Source: Deltaproteobacteria bacterium
GTDB taxonomy: Bacteria > Myxococcota_A > UBA9042 > DTJE01
Reading direction: 5' to 3'
Assembly (NCBI GenBank): GCA_029547805.1
Contig: JAKPOP010000017.1
Coordinates: 1 to 64,000, forward strand
DNA: 64,000 nucleotides
A program made the translations under genes and the position numbers. Shown here one piece after another: positions 28,012 to 36,451 of the stretch (position 1 is the first letter of the stretch; the number at the start of each line of letters is the position of its first letter). Under the pieces are notes generated by a model. It saw only the letters and a list, made by a program, of their open reading frames with translations, did not search any database and had not been told where the DNA came from.

Positions 28012-29885
28012 GTCGTCCTCCTGGGCAGCCACACCGTGGCCCGGGTGCCCCCCTCGGGCCTCGCAGTCAGAGCGACGCGCCCCTCGTGGGCCTCCACCAC
28101 CTGACGCACCACCGAAAGGCCGAGCCCGGTGCCGTGGCGCTTGGTGCTCATGAACGGTTCGAACAGCGAGGCCGGGTCCACCGGGGGGAGCCCGACCCCG
28201 TCGTCCTCCACCTCCAGCATGACCCGGTCCCCCTCGACTCCGCCTCGGACCTCGACTCGCCCGCCGGGAGAAGTGGCCTCCAGGGCATTCAGCACCAGGT
28301 TGAACAGCACGTGCCGCAACCCATCGGGGTCCGCCATCACCGGCAAGGTCTCCGGCAACGCCTGGACCAGGATCCGGTCCTGGGCCTTCGGGGAGTGGCG
28401 CAGCAACGAGAGGACCTCCCGGGTCACCTCCACCAGGTCCACGGGAGCCCGGACCGCCCCCTGGCGGACCGCCAGCGACAGGTAGTCCTTCAACAGCATG
28501 TCCAGCCGCGTGATCTCCGCGGCGGCGGCCGTGAGCATCCCCCGGGACTCCTCCTCGATGCGCTCCTCCCGGGCCAGGACCTGGAGGGTCGCCCCGATGG
28601 CCAGCAGGGGGTTCCGGATCTCGTGGGCCATCTGGGCCGCCATCTGCCCCATCGTGGCCAGGCGCTCCTGCCGCATCACCTCCGATCCCGCCCCCTCCTC
28701 CCGGTCCCACTCCTCGTCGAGGGTCTCCCGGATTCCCATCAGGAATCCCAGAGTCCGGCCCTCCCCATCGGCCAGCAGCAGCCACTCGGTCCGGCCCGTG
28801 AACGACGAGCCGTCCAGTCGCCGCAGCGTGACGACCTCCTCCCGGTGTTCCTGGCTCATGATCATCTGGCGGTTCAACAGGGCCTGGGCGGCCTCCCGGG
28901 AGGGGAAGAAGTCCCAGATCGGCCGGTCCTGGAGTCCGCCCGGTTGCGCGCCGAAAAGGACCTCGGCGTCGGAGTTGCAGGAGGTCACCTCCAGGTCCGG
29001 TCCCAGGAGCAGGGTGGCCTGGCGCTCCCCCAGGGCCAGCCGCATCCACCGGTCCCGGGGGTCCAGGCCCGTCGCCGTCCGATCGAGTCGCACCAGGGCC
29101 GCCTCCTGTCCCTGGACTCGAAGCCGGTCCCAGTGCACCCGCACGACGCCGCCCTCCTGGGCCGCCCCCCATTCGAGGGTCTGCGGGCCGCCGTCCCCTG
29201 GCCGTTGCAGCCGTTCCCCGACCTGTCGGGCCAGGGCCCGGCGCTGGGACTTGTCGAGGGACAGGGCCATCCGGTTGCCCCCGAGAATGCGCCCCTGGGG
29301 TCCGACCAGCAGCAGCACCTCCTGGCGATGACCCTGGGAGGCGGCCTCGGGGTCCTGCCCCCGCCGAAGGATCTCCCCCAGGCGCTGGGCATACCGGACC
29401 ATCACCTCCCGCTGCTGGGGGCTGAAGGGGCGCTTCCCGGTCTTTTCGAAGAGCACGAGCCCCACGGGGTTCTCCCCGGCGATGACCGGAACCGCCACGA
29501 AGCGATGGTCCCCCAGCAGCCGGTCCACCATCCGGAGCACCGAGGCCGGGAATGCCCCGCCGGCCATCTCCGTCAGGCTCGAGCACTCCACGGCGGCCCG
29601 GTCCCGCCAGGCCACGTAGAGCAGGCTGTTGCGGACCGATTCCATGGGCCGGGAGATCTCCCGGATCGACCCCAGCAGGGACTCCACCTCGGCCAGGGAC
29701 GGATTGGAGACTGCCGTGATTCCCACGCGGACCCGGAGGACCTGGGCCTCCTGGTCCAGAAAAATCAGGCTCGCCGAGGAGCACCCGAGGACTTTGGCCG
29801 CACCTCGGAGGACCGCCTCCAGGACCTCATCGCCTCCCGCAGGGACGTTCCAGAGGGGCTGGGGCAGGGCCTCGTCGTCCTTCAT
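28008..29885 (-). CDS. soluble GAF/PAS sensor histidine kinase
   Basis: The 625-residue kinase has no obvious TM segment. A GAF domain spans about 20-170 and PAS-like regions about 180-385. The HisKA dimerisation helix carries phospho-His H421 in MAHEIRNP, and the HATPase_c part has FNLVLNALEA, DDGVGLP and GTGLGLSVV boxes. It presumably phosphorylates D60 of the overlapping regulator. Its ATG 29885 overlaps the stop of the small Cys-rich gene, so translation of the three is linked. The ligand sensed by GAF is unknown. Confidence 0.93.
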   Translation of the reverse strand: MKDDEALPQPLWNVPAGGDEVLEAVLRGAAKVLGCSSASLIFLDQEAQVLRVRVGITAVSNPSLAEVESLLGSIREISRPMESVRNSLLYVAWRDRAAVECSSLTEMAGGAFPASVLRMVDRLLGDHRFVAVPVIAGENPVGLVLFEKTGKRPFSPQQREVMVRYAQRLGEILRRGQDPEAASQGHRQEVLLLVGPQGRILGGNRMALSLDKSQRRALARQVGERLQRPGDGGPQTLEWGAAQEGGVVRVHWDRLRVQGQEAALVRLDRTATGLDPRDRWMRLALGERQATLLLGPDLEVTSCNSDAEVLFGAQPGGLQDRPIWDFFPSREAAQALLNRQMIMSQEHREEVVTLRRLDGSSFTGRTEWLLLADGEGRTLGFLMGIRETLDEEWDREEGAGSEVMRQERLATMGQMAAQMAHEIRNPLLAIGATLQVLAREERIEEESRGMLTAAAAEITRLDMLLKDYLSLAVRQGAVRAPVDLVEVTREVLSLLRHSPKAQDRILVQALPETLPVMADPDGLRHVLFNLVLNALEATSPGGRVEVRGGVEGDRVMLEVEDDGVGLPPVDPASLFEPFMSTKRHGTGLGLSVVRQVVEAHEGRVALTARPEGGTRATVWLPRRTT

Positions 29886-30094
29886 GGCAGACAGGTCCTC
29901 TGGCAGCGCCTCTCGCAGTCGCTCCGGGTGTCGGCCGGGATCGCCCGGGGCCCCTCCTCGTTCCGGTCCAGCGTCGCCGCAGGGCAGGTGGCCAGGCAGG
30001 CCCGAATCCGGTCCTCGCAGTCCCGGGAGACCGTGAGCCCCCCGGCGCAGGCCGCCCACCCCAGAAGTCCCGTCAGCAACCACCGGTACCGCAT
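29882..30094 (-). CDS. small exported twin-CX3C cysteine-rich protein
   Basis: A 70-residue product has an N-terminal hydrophobic signal (residues 4-17, ending WAAC, a poor lipobox). The mature part holds C26, C33, C37 and C60, C64, C68: two CX3C-type helices separated by an acidic loop, a pattern able to form a disulfide-locked hairpin. The stop overlaps the kinase start (ATGA). GAGGGAGCC lies ahead of the ATG and a TATACT -10-like box at 30129-30124. It may be the envelope partner or signal input of the two-component system. No family was recognised. Confidence 0.65.
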   Translation of the reverse strand: MRYRWLLTGLLGWAACAGGLTVSRDCEDRIRACLATCPAATLDRNEEGPRAIPADTRSDCERRCQRTCLP

Positions 30095-30157
30095 CCTCGT
30101 TGGCTCCCTCGATCCGGGGCATCAGTATATCCGACAACAGACTCCGGGGCCTCCGGC

Positions 30158-33100
30158 CTAGGGAGCGGCCGATGGGCGAAGGCGCAGGCGGACGGGTCCC
30201 ACCAGGCCCGCGGCCACCCGGGTGGCCCCCTTGCCCCGGAACTGCCTGGCCCAGGCCTCGCCCCGGTCCCCGAGGGCCAGCATCCGGTTCCGCAAGGGGG
30301 GAGTCACCGTCACCGTGACCTCGTTGTTCCCTTCCCGTACCCGCCCCGTCAGGTCCACCACGAAGGGCGGCACCAGGCTTCGGCCGACCGTCTGTCGGTT
30401 TGCCTGCACCTCGGCGCTCCCCCAGATCCAGCCCAGGTCCAGCGACACGTCCCCGGCGGCCTCCCCGGCCGTCAGGGAGAAGGTCGTCCGATAGACCCCG
30501 GGGCTCCCGGCATCCCGGAGGTCCTCCTGGTCCCGCCAGTCCCCGAGCGCCTGGAAGACCCGGTCCACGACGCCGCCAGGCACGTCGTCCCCCTCGACCC
30601 GAAGCCTCCAGTCCTGGAGGGGCAGTTCCTTCTGGAACGCCACCGTCCCCGCGACGGGCACCGGGACCCCCTGGTCCATGGGAGTCCCGGTGCCACAGAG
30701 CAGCAGTCGGGTCTCCCAGGGTGCCAGCGTGATCCCGATCCGCCCGTCGTCGTCCAGGTCGGCCTCGGTCCAGGTCCCCTGCATGGGGTCCGCCAGGATT
30801 GGCCCCCGGCAGCCTCCCTCCAGCGAGAACCTCGCCTCCAGCGAGGTCCCCGAGGGATTCCAGAGGAGCGCCACCCGCCCGTTGCCCGGGAGTCGGCGCC
30901 GGATGTGCCGGAGGATCGATCGCCCCTGGGCATGCTGCAGCCCCGGCACCACGCCCGCCGCGCGCAGCACGGCAGCGGCCTGGGCCAGGTCCCCGAACAC
31001 GGCCCCCCGGGACGTGCGGGCCGAAGCCATCGCCGCCGCCACTCGGGCATCCCCCGCCTCGCGACCCAGGTAGCCCGGCTGGTGGTCCGGAACGGCCCCC
31101 AGGAAGATCACCCGCACCCCCTGGCCCGCCAGATCAGCCAGGGCCTCGGCCACCTCCGGCTCCAGCGCCGTCACCTCGGGCACCACCAGGGCCTGGAACC
31201 GCCGGTCCCCCAGCACGATCCCCGACACCAGGTCCGGCCGAGCCTCCAGGACCCCGGCACCGTTCACGAACTCCCAGGCATGGCCCTGGTCCTGAAGGTC
31301 CCGCAGCACCGGCCGCATGACCTGCATCCATCGGGCCGAGGGAGGCAGCGAGAGGCCCCCGAAGAGCCCCTGGACCGTCTCCAGCAGCCCCTGGTTGCCG
31401 GTCTCTTCCGGCTCGCCGTCGAAGCGCCCCTGGACCAGCGGCTCCCCCTCGGCGTCCAGGTTCACCAGGGAGGCCGACACCTCCAGCCACGGATACAGCA
31501 CCAGGAAATCCGCCGACGGGGTTCCTTGCCGCATCGCCCACTGGATCCGACCGGCGTACCGGTTCAGGTCCGGCCAGGCCGACCAGAAGGGGTCCGCCTC
31601 CCCGATGTGGCTGGAATAGGTCCCCGACCCGCCAAAGGGCGAGCAGAACGGATGCCAGTCCAGGGGCCCGTAGCCCTCCTCCATGGAGCGATAGGGAAAG
31701 CCGTGGAGCGTGACGGCGTTGATCCCCGCCAGGAAGGCCTTGTCCAGGGCCGCCTTCGCCTTGAGGGGGGTGGTCATGAGGTCCCGGCCCGACCAGACCA
31801 GGACCTCGGCCCCCACCAGGTCCCGATGATACTGGTGCGCCCCCGAGGAGACGACCTTCAGGAAGACATCCAGGCCGTTGGCGTAGAGTTGTTCCGCCTC
31901 GGGGATCGGGACCACCCGGGCCGCCTCCAGGGGGTCCACGTGAACGCCATGGACCTGGGCCCGATAGGTCCATCCATGGGCCTCGGCCCACTGGCCCAGG
32001 GACCCCAGGCCTCGTTCCAGGAACAGGTCCGAGACCGTCCGGGCGTAGTCCCAGCGAACCCGGTCGTCGTCCTCGCCGTAGGCGAAGGGCGCCGCGGTGG
32101 CGATGGCCGCCCCGTCGAAGAGGTGGTTGTCGGCCCCCGGGACCAGCATCACCGGGAGCCAGGGCTCCAGGTCATAGCCCCGAAGTTCCCGGAAGCGCTG
32201 CAGGAAGTCCCGGGACCAGTGGCGCTCGCACTCCAGTTCGAAGGAATCGGTGAAGAGGCCCCGCCAGGGCGGCCCCTGGAGCGAGCCCGCCTGCCCGTCC
32301 AGGTAGGCCTGGAGCGCCGCGACCATCGCCTCGCCGTCCAGGTGGTCCGCCACGAAGGACTCCCCCGGATAGGCCGCCAGACTGACCTCCTCCCCGTCGG
32401 GCATGTCCCAGATCGAGACAATGCGCCAGTCCCCCTCGGGGACCTCCCAGGAGAGGCGCCGGTCAGCCCCGACCCGGTCCGTCAGCAGGCGGATGCTGGA
32501 GGGGTCCAGGCGCACCTGGTCCGTCAGCACGAAGACGTCCGGGTCTCGCTGGTCGTCGAGGACCCGGGCGGCGATCACCGACACCAGGGAGGCCTGATCC
32601 GGCAGGAACCGCGCCAGGGGCTCCCCGAGTCCTGCGGCCAGTTCCGCCACCTCGTAGAACGGCCCCTTCTCAGGTCCAGCGAGGACCAGGGAGAGCGACG
32701 CGGGCCCCCGGGCCACGTCCTCCCGGTGGATCAGCGTCCGCATGGACCGGTCCACCGCAACGAAGGGTCCCCCCAGGGGCCACCCCGACCCGGCGGTGAG
32801 GTCCAGGGTGATCCCCGCTTCCCGGGCCGCCTCCGCCGCCGTCCGCAGGTGGTCCAGGAACTCGGGGCTCCCCACCGAACGCCTCCGGGTCAGCCGTTCC
32901 TCGGGCACCGTCGGGTCCAGGGCCGCATCGAGGGCCTGGATCTCGGCCCCGCCGAAGCCCGCCTCGGCCAGCAGTCCGACCTCCCGGCGCAGTTCCTCCG
33001 GGGCCACGTCGTTGCCGGGCCACCACCAGCGCACGAAGGGCCGAGCCTCCCGCGGAGGGTCCAGGAAGGCCTGCCAGTCGAACGCCCCGTCGGACGTCCC

Positions 33101-33163
33101 CCCGCACCCGAGAACTCCCATCCACAGCCATCCCCAACAGAGTCCCCGAGTGACTCGCCGCAT
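30158..33163 (-). CDS. GH106-type alpha-L-rhamnosidase lipoprotein
   Basis: The 1001-residue secreted enzyme has a signal peptide ending in GVLGC (lipobox). The mature N-terminus has the GH106 signature PFVRWWWPGNDV near residue 40 and GFGGAEIQ. A catalytic TIM-barrel-like part follows (GLFTDSFELE, GWTYRAQVHG, EAEQLYANG), and a C-terminal beta-sandwich ends the protein. The family removes terminal rhamnose from plant or bacterial glycans. The start is ATG 33163 with AGGAGG ahead; a second ATG nine codons upstream is weaker. Placed as a lipoprotein, it would act at the cell surface or periplasm. Confidence 0.85.
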   Translation of the reverse strand: MRRVTRGLCWGWLWMGVLGCGGTSDGAFDWQAFLDPPREARPFVRWWWPGNDVAPEELRREVGLLAEAGFGGAEIQALDAALDPTVPEERLTRRRSVGSPEFLDHLRTAAEAAREAGITLDLTAGSGWPLGGPFVAVDRSMRTLIHREDVARGPASLSLVLAGPEKGPFYEVAELAAGLGEPLARFLPDQASLVSVIAARVLDDQRDPDVFVLTDQVRLDPSSIRLLTDRVGADRRLSWEVPEGDWRIVSIWDMPDGEEVSLAAYPGESFVADHLDGEAMVAALQAYLDGQAGSLQGPPWRGLFTDSFELECERHWSRDFLQRFRELRGYDLEPWLPVMLVPGADNHLFDGAAIATAAPFAYGEDDDRVRWDYARTVSDLFLERGLGSLGQWAEAHGWTYRAQVHGVHVDPLEAARVVPIPEAEQLYANGLDVFLKVVSSGAHQYHRDLVGAEVLVWSGRDLMTTPLKAKAALDKAFLAGINAVTLHGFPYRSMEEGYGPLDWHPFCSPFGGSGTYSSHIGEADPFWSAWPDLNRYAGRIQWAMRQGTPSADFLVLYPWLEVSASLVNLDAEGEPLVQGRFDGEPEETGNQGLLETVQGLFGGLSLPPSARWMQVMRPVLRDLQDQGHAWEFVNGAGVLEARPDLVSGIVLGDRRFQALVVPEVTALEPEVAEALADLAGQGVRVIFLGAVPDHQPGYLGREAGDARVAAAMASARTSRGAVFGDLAQAAAVLRAAGVVPGLQHAQGRSILRHIRRRLPGNGRVALLWNPSGTSLEARFSLEGGCRGPILADPMQGTWTEADLDDDGRIGITLAPWETRLLLCGTGTPMDQGVPVPVAGTVAFQKELPLQDWRLRVEGDDVPGGVVDRVFQALGDWRDQEDLRDAGSPGVYRTTFSLTAGEAAGDVSLDLGWIWGSAEVQANRQTVGRSLVPPFVVDLTGRVREGNNEVTVTVTPPLRNRMLALGDRGEAWARQFRGKGATRVAAGLVGPVRLRLRPSAAP

Positions 33164-33188
33164 CGCCCCCCTCCTTCCGAACCGACGC

Positions 33189-33216
33189 ATTGTAGCGTCA
33201 GCGCCTCCCCTGCGAA
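33189..33216 (-). promoter_or_regulatory. promoter of the GH106 gene
   Basis: On the minus strand TTCGCA (33216-33211), 16 bases, then TACAAT (33194-33189). It lies back to back with a TAGAAT box at 33252-33257 that would serve the divergent lipoprotein gene. Confidence 0.45.
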
Positions 33217-33251
33217 TCCCGCTCTCCCCCCCCGGGATGAGAGACCTGGGC

Positions 33252-33257
33252 TAGAAT
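33252..33257 (+). promoter_or_regulatory. -10 box of the lipoprotein gene at 33284
   Basis: TAGAAT sits 27 bases before the inferred CTG start. No acceptable -35 hexamer is seen upstream, where the spacing position falls in a C-run. The same TAGAATG string precedes the MopE-repeat gene (45801). Confidence 0.35.
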
Positions 33258-33283
33258 GCCCCCGTTCCCTGCCGGAGGACATC

Positions 33284-34519
33284 CTGAAACACTGCATTTC
33301 CGCGAAAGAATGCCTCGTCATCGTGACGCTGGGCCTGGCGCTGGAATCGGCCCTGGCCTGCGGGGCGGGCCCCGGAACGACCGATCGGGGACCCGGGGAT
33401 ACGGGTTCGATGGGGCCCGAGGATCCGGGACATGACGAGGAGACCGCCCCTGGAGACCCCGGCCCCGAGGGGACCGGGCTGCCCGATGCCGAAGTCCAGG
33501 GGGACTCCGGAACCGACAACGCCACGCCCCCGGATGCCGACGCATCGCCGACCTCCGACCCGGGGGACGTGGCCGGCGGGGACCCGTCCTCCGGGGCGGA
33601 CGACGACCTGACAGACCTGGCCGATGCTCACCCCGAAGTGATCGAGGCCTGTCCGCCATGGTCGCCTCCCCAGGTGGTCGGCAACCTGGACGACACCGAT
33701 CTGGTGGAGGTCTCGGGCCTGGCGGCGAGCCGGACCCATCCGGGCATCCTGTGGTCCCACAACGACTCGGGGGACTCTGCCCGCATCTTCGCCATCCGCC
33801 TGCCAGAACCCCCGACGGGCGATGCCCCGCCGGCGGAGGCGCCCCTCACGGAGGTCATGGCCTTCCCGCTGCAGGGCATCCAGGTGTCCGACGTCGAGGA
33901 CATCGCCATCGGGCCCTTTGCCGGGATCGCCGGGGATGCCCTGTTCCTGGCCGACACGGGCAACAACGGGGGCAGACGGACCATCCTGTCGGTGTACGTC
34001 TTCCCCGAGCCGGCGGCCATCGACGGATCCCCCATCGAGGACATTCGCCGGATCGACCTGACCTACCCCGACGGCAGCCACGACTGCGAGTCCCTCTTCG
34101 TGGACCCCTGGACCGGGGATCTGTACCTGGTGGTGAAGGAATACACCCTGGACCGCACGAAGGTCTTCCGGCTGGCGGCCCCGGCAGCGGACACCCCCGC
34201 CATCCCGCGGGAGCCCGTCACGGCGGAACTGGTGGCCGACTTCCCCTTCGCCACCGCGACCGCGGCCGACATGTCCCCGGACGGGCTCCTGCTGGCGATC
34301 CGCGGCTACTTCGACGGCCGCCTGTTCCGACGGGATCCCGGGCGGTCCGTCGCAGAGATGCTCGCCTCGGACCCCTGCCCCCTGCCCGCCTTCATGGACG
34401 ACCTCTACCACGAGGCCCAGGGGGAGGCCCTGGCCTTCGACGCCGCCGGAACCGGCTTCTACACGGCCAGTGAGCGGATCCTCTTCCCCCAGGACATCCT
34501 CTACACGTCCGTTCCCTGA
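33284..34519 (+). CDS. lipoprotein with phytase-/esterase-like beta-propeller body (non-ATG start)
   Basis: About 411 residues. The signal peptide has only a few basic residues, then a hydrophobic core ending SALAC. No ATG/GTG/TTG serves it; CTG 33284 lies 5 bases after GGAGG (ATC 33281 is the alternative). An Asp/Gly/Pro-rich tether of about 85 residues follows. The body has repeated short motifs typical of beta-propellers (VSGLAASRTHPGILWSHND, DVEDIAIGP, FLADTGNNG, DCESLFVD). It is reminiscent of esterase-like phytase-fold or SdiA-regulated proteins. The exact family is unsure and a catalytic role is unproven. Confidence 0.7.
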   Translation: MKHCISAKECLVIVTLGLALESALACGAGPGTTDRGPGDTGSMGPEDPGHDEETAPGDPGPEGTGLPDAEVQGDSGTDNATPPDADASPTSDPGDVAGGDPSSGADDDLTDLADAHPEVIEACPPWSPPQVVGNLDDTDLVEVSGLAASRTHPGILWSHNDSGDSARIFAIRLPEPPTGDAPPAEAPLTEVMAFPLQGIQVSDVEDIAIGPFAGIAGDALFLADTGNNGGRRTILSVYVFPEPAAIDGSPIEDIRRIDLTYPDGSHDCESLFVDPWTGDLYLVVKEYTLDRTKVFRLAAPAADTPAIPREPVTAELVADFPFATATAADMSPDGLLLAIRGYFDGRLFRRDPGRSVAEMLASDPCPLPAFMDDLYHEAQGEALAFDAAGTGFYTASERILFPQDILYTSVP

Positions 34520-34626
34520 CCGGGACCTGTGCCCGGGAGGGTGTCCGGTCCCGACGCCCGGTGGAGGGTCCCGAGCCATCCAACTGGACCTCTGGACCGC
34601 GGGTGGGAGATGCTGACGCGTTGCGT

Positions 34627-34632
34627 TACAAT
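34627..34632 (+). promoter_or_regulatory. -10 box before the MBL hydrolase gene
   Basis: TACAAT is placed 26 bases upstream of the ATG at 34658 with ribosome site GGGGGA in between. No clear -35 hexamer at 16-18 bases was found. Confidence 0.3.
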
Positions 34633-34657
34633 GCCCCGGGATCTGGGGGAGTCGCCC

Positions 34658-35491
34658 ATGTGGATCGTCCCGGACCGGCCGTTGCCTGAAAAGACCCCGG
34701 CCATCGCCCGATGGATCGCCCCCGGGGGCATCGCCCGGGCCCGGATCCACCGGGGACCCGACACGGCCGTGATGGTCCTGCCAGGGCGCTATGGGGTCAG
34801 TTACGTGATCCGTGCCGGGGACCGGGCCATGGTGGTGGACATGGGGTCCTCCCAGGATGTCGGCGACGTCGCCGAGGCGGTCCGGTGGGCCCGGAGGACT
34901 GGCGCCCGGGTCGCCGGCGTCGCCATCTCCCACCTCCACTTCGACCACCTGATGGGCGCCGATGCCCTGGCCTCGCGCCTGGGGTGCCCCATCCTGGTCC
35001 AGGCCCGGGCCTTCGAGGCCTTCCAGGGCGGTCCCCCGCTGCGGTATCCCCATGCCCCCCACCTGCGGCACCTGCTGGCCGGATGGCTCTACCAGGGCCT
35101 CCCGCTCCTGACCCCCGAGGACCTGGGGTGGATTCGACAACGGGGGCTGACCCACCAGCAGAACCCCTTTCATGCACCCGTTCGGTCCCTGCCGGTCGAG
35201 GGGCCGATCCCGGACCTCCCGGGTTGGGAGGTCATTCCGACTCCGGGGCACTCCGACGACTCGGCCTGCCTGTTCCACCGGGAGGCGGGCTTCCTGGTCA
35301 CCGGGGACACCGTGCGCAACTTCCTGGGCGGCGAGTGGAACCCGGTGGTGATCGACGAGGGCCAGTATCGCCAAAGCCGGGAGCGGCTGCTGCGCCTGCC
35401 GGTCCGGGTCGTCTTCCCGGGTCACGGCCCGGTCCTCGAGGGAGAGGACGTGCTGCACCGGCTCCGGACGGTCCTCCCGGATCGGTCCTGA
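34658..35491 (+). CDS. MBL-fold metallo-hydrolase
   Basis: The 277-residue protein has metallo-beta-lactamase motifs: SHLHFDHLMGA (HxHxDH), the following His in TPGHSDDSA, the bridging Asp in TGDTVRN and the last His in PGHGP. Two zinc or iron ions are expected. Family members are glyoxalase II-, lactonase- or arylsulfatase-like hydrolases; nothing here selects among them. It has no signal peptide. The ATG is supported by GGGGGA 8 bases ahead. It converges with the PfkB kinase gene, 8 bases between stops. Confidence 0.88.
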   Translation: MWIVPDRPLPEKTPAIARWIAPGGIARARIHRGPDTAVMVLPGRYGVSYVIRAGDRAMVVDMGSSQDVGDVAEAVRWARRTGARVAGVAISHLHFDHLMGADALASRLGCPILVQARAFEAFQGGPPLRYPHAPHLRHLLAGWLYQGLPLLTPEDLGWIRQRGLTHQQNPFHAPVRSLPVEGPIPDLPGWEVIPTPGHSDDSACLFHREAGFLVTGDTVRNFLGGEWNPVVIDEGQYRQSRERLLRLPVRVVFPGHGPVLEGEDVLHRLRTVLPDRS

Positions 35492-35499
35492 CTCCCGGG

Positions 35500-36372
35500 T
35501 CAGAGCCCGTGGAGCAGGGAGGGGTCGGTCACACAGCCGCCCCGGATGCCCACCACCCGAGCAGCGACCTGAGATGCCAGGGCCATGGCCCGGTCCGCCG
35601 GCCAGCCCCGCAGACGGCCGGTCAGCAGGGCCGCCGTGAAGGCATCGCCGGCCCCGGTGGGGTCCACCACGGTGGCTGGCATGGCCGGGGCCTCGATCCA
35701 CCGGCCCTCCAGGACCCCCCAGGCACCGGCCGCCCCATCGGTCACCACCACCTCTCGGGCCGCCCTCCCCTGGAGGGCCTCCACTGCCGCCGGGCCTGCC
35801 CGCCCGGTCGCCCGTTCGGCCTCCCGGCGGTTCAGCACCAGCAGGTCGAAGGGGACATCCGCCCGGGTTCCCAGGCGATCCAGGTCCGGCGGCGACCAGC
35901 ATCCCGTCGTGCAGACCCGCGCCCCCCGGCCTCGGACCTCCCGGACCCGAGCCTCGTTCCGGAAGGCCTCCTTCGCCCCACCGACCAGCACCCAGGGGGC
36001 CGGCGGAATCGGCGGGCAGGCTCCCAGGCAATCCTCGTCCCCGGCGCTCAGGAACGACCGATCCTCCCCGGGGATGACCATCGTGACGAACGGATCCGGA
36101 CGACTCGGCCAGAGGACCTCCCGGATGCCCAGAAGTCGCAGCAGGGCCCGAGCGGCCTCCTCGGTGGGACCGCCGCCGAAGGGATGCACCAGGGTCACCC
36201 GGACCCCCAGCGCTGCCGCCACGCTGGCGGCGTTGATGGCCCCGCCGAATCCCGTCGGAATCGCCGGAACGTAGCGTTCCTCCCCCGGGGGAGGCCAGGG
36301 GTCCCGGCCGGGCAGGAAGACCTCGAAGAAGACAGGGCCGACCACCGTCAGGCGAGGGCGTCGTCGATCCAT
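35500..36372 (-). CDS. PfkB-family carbohydrate kinase
   Basis: The 290-residue ribokinase-like protein has the C-terminal signature DPTGAGDAF, with the catalytic Asp of GAGD, and an N-terminal GFGGAINAASVAAALG substrate-lid region. Members phosphorylate sugars, nucleosides or sugar acids. The N-terminus is shorter than in ribokinase and diverges, so the substrate is not predicted. It lies next to the GH92 gene, in the opposite direction, and could handle a released sugar (inference). AGGAG precedes the ATG at 36372. Confidence 0.85.
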   Translation of the reverse strand: MDRRRPRLTVVGPVFFEVFLPGRDPWPPPGEERYVPAIPTGFGGAINAASVAAALGVRVTLVHPFGGGPTEEAARALLRLLGIREVLWPSRPDPFVTMVIPGEDRSFLSAGDEDCLGACPPIPPAPWVLVGGAKEAFRNEARVREVRGRGARVCTTGCWSPPDLDRLGTRADVPFDLLVLNRREAERATGRAGPAAVEALQGRAAREVVVTDGAAGAWGVLEGRWIEAPAMPATVVDPTGAGDAFTAALLTGRLRGWPADRAMALASQVAARVVGIRGGCVTDPSLLHGL

Positions 36373-36451
36373 GCACCCGGCTCCTGTCGTTTGCGAAGGA
36401 CAAGCGGCCGGGTTCAGCATAGCATGCACCGGTCCGGGCACGGAGGAGCCG

